Shown here: one piece after another, positions 6,701 to 7,371 of the stretch
Layout: every line of letters starts with the position of its first letter
How positions within the stretch are numbered: the stretch's first letter is position 1
NCBI GenBank assembly: GCA_002307115.1
Contig: DBTP01000034.1
Location: 1 to 7,371, forward strand
Length of the DNA: 7,371 bases
Reading direction: 5' to 3'
Origin: Fibrobacter sp. UBA1313
GTDB lineage: Bacteria; Fibrobacterota; Fibrobacteria; Fibrobacterales; Fibrobacteraceae
Notes under the pieces: model-generated
The model's database searches: none
What the model was told of the DNA's origin: nothing
What the model saw: only the letters and a program-made list of their open reading frames with translations
Translations under genes and position numbers: made by a program

Positions 6701-7371
6701 GCTATTTTCGGCGAGAAGGCTGGTGATGTTCGCGATTCTTCTTTGAAGGCTCCTCCAGGCATGAAGGGCATTGTTGTAGAAACACGCACCTTTAGTCGCA
6801 AGGATCGTAGCGATAAGAAAAATAAAGCGGAAGATCAGGAAACGATCAATCGCATTAAGGAAAAGTTCCAGACTGAAATTGATGGTATCAAGATCGCCTG
6901 CCGTGAGAATCTGACTCAGATTTTGAATGGCTTGGTCTGCGGTAAAATTCTTGATGAAGAAACCCATGAAGTGCTTATCCAAGAAGGGAAAACCCTTACG
7001 GAAAAGATGCTTTCCAGCATAGATTTGATCAAGGTTTCTGCTTCTTCCGTGCTTGCGCGTGACAATGCAGAAGCGCAAGAAAAGGCGATGAGCTTGCTCC
7101 AAGTAGCTAAGGAATCGTTGGATCATTTGACACGCACCATGGAAAAAGAAATTGACAAGGTCACTAAGGGTGATGAACTCAAACCCGGTGTGCTCCAAAC
7201 GGTCAAGGTTTATATTGCTAAGAAACGTCGTCTGTCCATCGGTGATAAGATGGCGGGTCGTCACGGTAACAAGGGCGTTGTCTCTAAAATCGTCCCTGTA
7301 GAAGATATGCCGTTCACCGAAGATGGTCGTCCGCTTCAGATTCTTTTGAATCCGCTCGGCGTGCCTTCTCG
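3743..7371 (+). CDS. rpoB: DNA-directed RNA polymerase beta subunit, 5' part
   Basis: RpoB forms one pincer of RNA polymerase and part of its active centre. The ATG follows GAGG (3731-3734) by 8 nt. The frame stays open to the right edge: 1209 full codons plus two bases, ending at LNPLGVPS, so the C-terminal quarter to fifth and rpoC lie beyond. Visible blocks are ERVVVSQLHRSPGV, DDIDHLGNRRTRSVGE (401-416), the rifampicin region GSSQLSQFMD onward (465-491), IETPEGPNIGLI, LEHDDANRALMG, NGYNYEDAVIIS with E896/D897 (E. coli E813/D814), and GDKMAGRHGNKG with K1169 and K1177 (E. coli K1065/K1073). Numbering offsets to E. coli (from memory) are -42 at the rifampicin site, +58 at I661 and +104 at M1170. 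These reveal an insert at about 554-660, a second variable block at about 1020-1142, and less sequence in the N-terminal lobe. Confidence 0.97.
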   Translation, partial: MTERKSYSSNKFQLELPYLVEVQKASYDQFLQNGVSPQKRLKVGLERVFQDIFPISDMKELFSLKYEGYFFGIPKYSIQECRERGLTHSIPLHANLSLQVFEEDGEDRKLKEEIKNDVLICELPIMTDNGTFIINGAERVVVSQLHRSPGVSFDEDLLPNGRSDFKSRIIPHRGAWVEFNTDGDILYLIIDRKKKIPATALLRCIGFETTQAILNLFYTNVEKVTLDPSKLEAYYGRIVFSDVIDKDSGEVILEANKVFDEKSSERLCESGVFDVVFLNADEDNQLIHNTLSVDKCRNKEEAFKQIYSVTHQSQEEAPNAATAQIFFENLFLRDPRKYDLGEVGRYRLNAKVYTPNIEKQLASKGMAKPPLTTMTMTEADFLGIIDYMVGLYCGVDGYALDDIDHLGNRRTRSVGELLANQLSVGLSRMSRVIRENLSLRESEGLTPRDLVNTRTVNSVVQAFFGSSQLSQFMDQMNPLSELTHKRRLSALGPGGLSRERAGFEVRDVHYTHYGRLCPIETPEGPNIGLINSLATFAVINHFGFIETPYRIVGLVEFRDATGKPCFFPEEKWHFGLFKGFVREPHLFVLLELSLKEQQQVRTTLDHGQRFLFDSFINKVFEFKGASKSIFVRNGTVLESFAGKPDYVQTSSVINQKVSSFITYLTADEEDNYRVAPASTPLDDDNCFIDEFVIVRDKSEYPHVPRAAQIAIDDLTTERIDLMDVAPKQIVSIAAGLIPFLEHDDANRALMGSNMQRQAVPLLRAEAPVIGTGLEARAALDSGTVVRAQHSGRVKFVDATQIIVERGNLVDGTFQPLEGLGENFEFLGHEPIDEYILRKFERSNQDSCINQKPVVDVGHFVEAGEVLADGASTDHGELALGKNILIGFLPWNGYNYEDAVIISEELAIKDTFTSIHIEEYELEVRDTKRGPEELTREIPNVGEEALRNLDENGIVRVGAEVRADDILVGKVTPKGETELSPEERLLRAIFGEKAGDVRDSSLKAPPGMKGIVVETRTFSRKDRSDKKNKAEDQETINRIKEKFQTEIDGIKIACRENLTQILNGLVCGKILDEETHEVLIQEGKTLTEKMLSSIDLIKVSASSVLARDNAEAQEKAMSLLQVAKESLDHLTRTMEKEIDKVTKGDELKPGVLQTVKVYIAKKRRLSIGDKMAGRHGNKGVVSKIVPVEDMPFTEDGRPLQILLNPLGVPS
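5402..5722 (+). other. Insert domain within rpoB, about 107 residues
   Basis: After IETPYRIVG (ending at residue 553) the protein departs from the common beta core, rejoining it at ITYLTADEEDNYRVAPA (from residue 661). E. coli beta has only about eight residues between the matching anchors (ETPYRKV and IHYLSAIEEGNY). The added segment is in frame, has no stop, and uses codons like its surroundings. It is rich in Phe and charged residues (for example KWHFGLFKGFVREPHLFVLL and QRFLFDSFINKVFEFKG), which suggests a folded surface domain rather than a disordered linker. I recognise no known domain in it. Lineage-specific inserts at surface positions of beta are well known; the function of this one is unknown. 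Confidence 0.75.
6800..7168 (+). other. Variable insert region of RpoB at the E. coli SI2 position
   Basis: Residues about 1020-1142 lie between TRTFSR and GDELKPGVLQTVKVY, the place where E. coli beta carries its dispensable SI2 insert. It spans about 123 residues here, roughly 21 more than in E. coli by my count. It starts strongly charged (KDRSDKKNKAEDQE), continues as predicted amphipathic helix, and ends in another Lys/Glu-rich helix (HLTRTMEKEIDKVTKG), consistent with a helical or coiled-coil module. Inserts at this site are shared by Proteobacteria, Bacteroidetes/Chlorobi and some other phyla, so its presence fits the proposed affiliation. Confidence 0.65.

Noticed and set aside
5009..7264. 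Series of minus-strand open frames of about 60-190 codons opposite rpoB
   Set aside because: All lie antisense to conserved beta-subunit sequence; none has a convincing start region or motif.
1..7371. A hidden novel system, mobile element or CRISPR array
   Set aside because: All sequence is accounted for by conserved core genes in a classic order on one strand; no direct repeats, terminal inverted repeats, integrase or transposase motifs, or foreign-looking composition were seen.

Overview
The window is a compact all-forward-strand segment of the core translation/transcription locus of a bacterial chromosome. The order is tuf (3' part), rpmG, tRNA-Trp(CCA), secE, nusG, rplK, rplA, rplJ, rplL and rpoB (5' part, running off the right edge). 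No mobile element, CRISPR array, toxin-antitoxin pair, pseudogene or other accessory cargo is visible. Nearly every base is coding or short linker; the longest gene-free gap is the 101 nt between rplL and rpoB.

Organism: the beta-subunit core around the rifampicin region, with the signature HYTHYGRLCPIETPEG, resembles the Fibrobacterota/Chlorobi/Bacteroidota group. Base composition is balanced (high-40s % GC by eye, not counted). My best guess is a Fibrobacter-like bacterium. This is inference from recalled sequences, not from a search.

Layout: 1-506 is EF-Tu domains II-III. 522-674 is L33 and 686-758 is tRNA-Trp, both embedded in the same read-through unit. 781-1512 holds secE and nusG, 6 nt apart. 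1543-3641 is the L11-L1-L10-L7/L12 ribosomal stalk cluster. A strong hairpin with a pyrimidine tail at 3667-3709 lies before rpoB (3743 to the end). The genes work together: EF-Tu delivers aminoacyl-tRNA to the ribosome, the L11/L10/L12 stalk recruits and stimulates translation GTPases including EF-Tu, NusG links RNA polymerase to ribosome or Rho, SecE is a core translocon subunit, and rpoB encodes the RNA polymerase beta subunit. I see no convincing internal promoter, so the segment is probably largely co-transcribed, with tRNA processing and the rplL-rpoB hairpin as the main modulating points.

The most unusual feature is inside rpoB: about 100 extra residues (about 554-660) where E. coli beta has only an 8-residue linker. 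Secondary points are the attenuator-like hairpin, a small hairpin across the rplJ stop codon, the lack of room for a classical L10 leader upstream of rplJ, and a changed interdomain linker in L11. I found no evidence of a new multi-gene system here.
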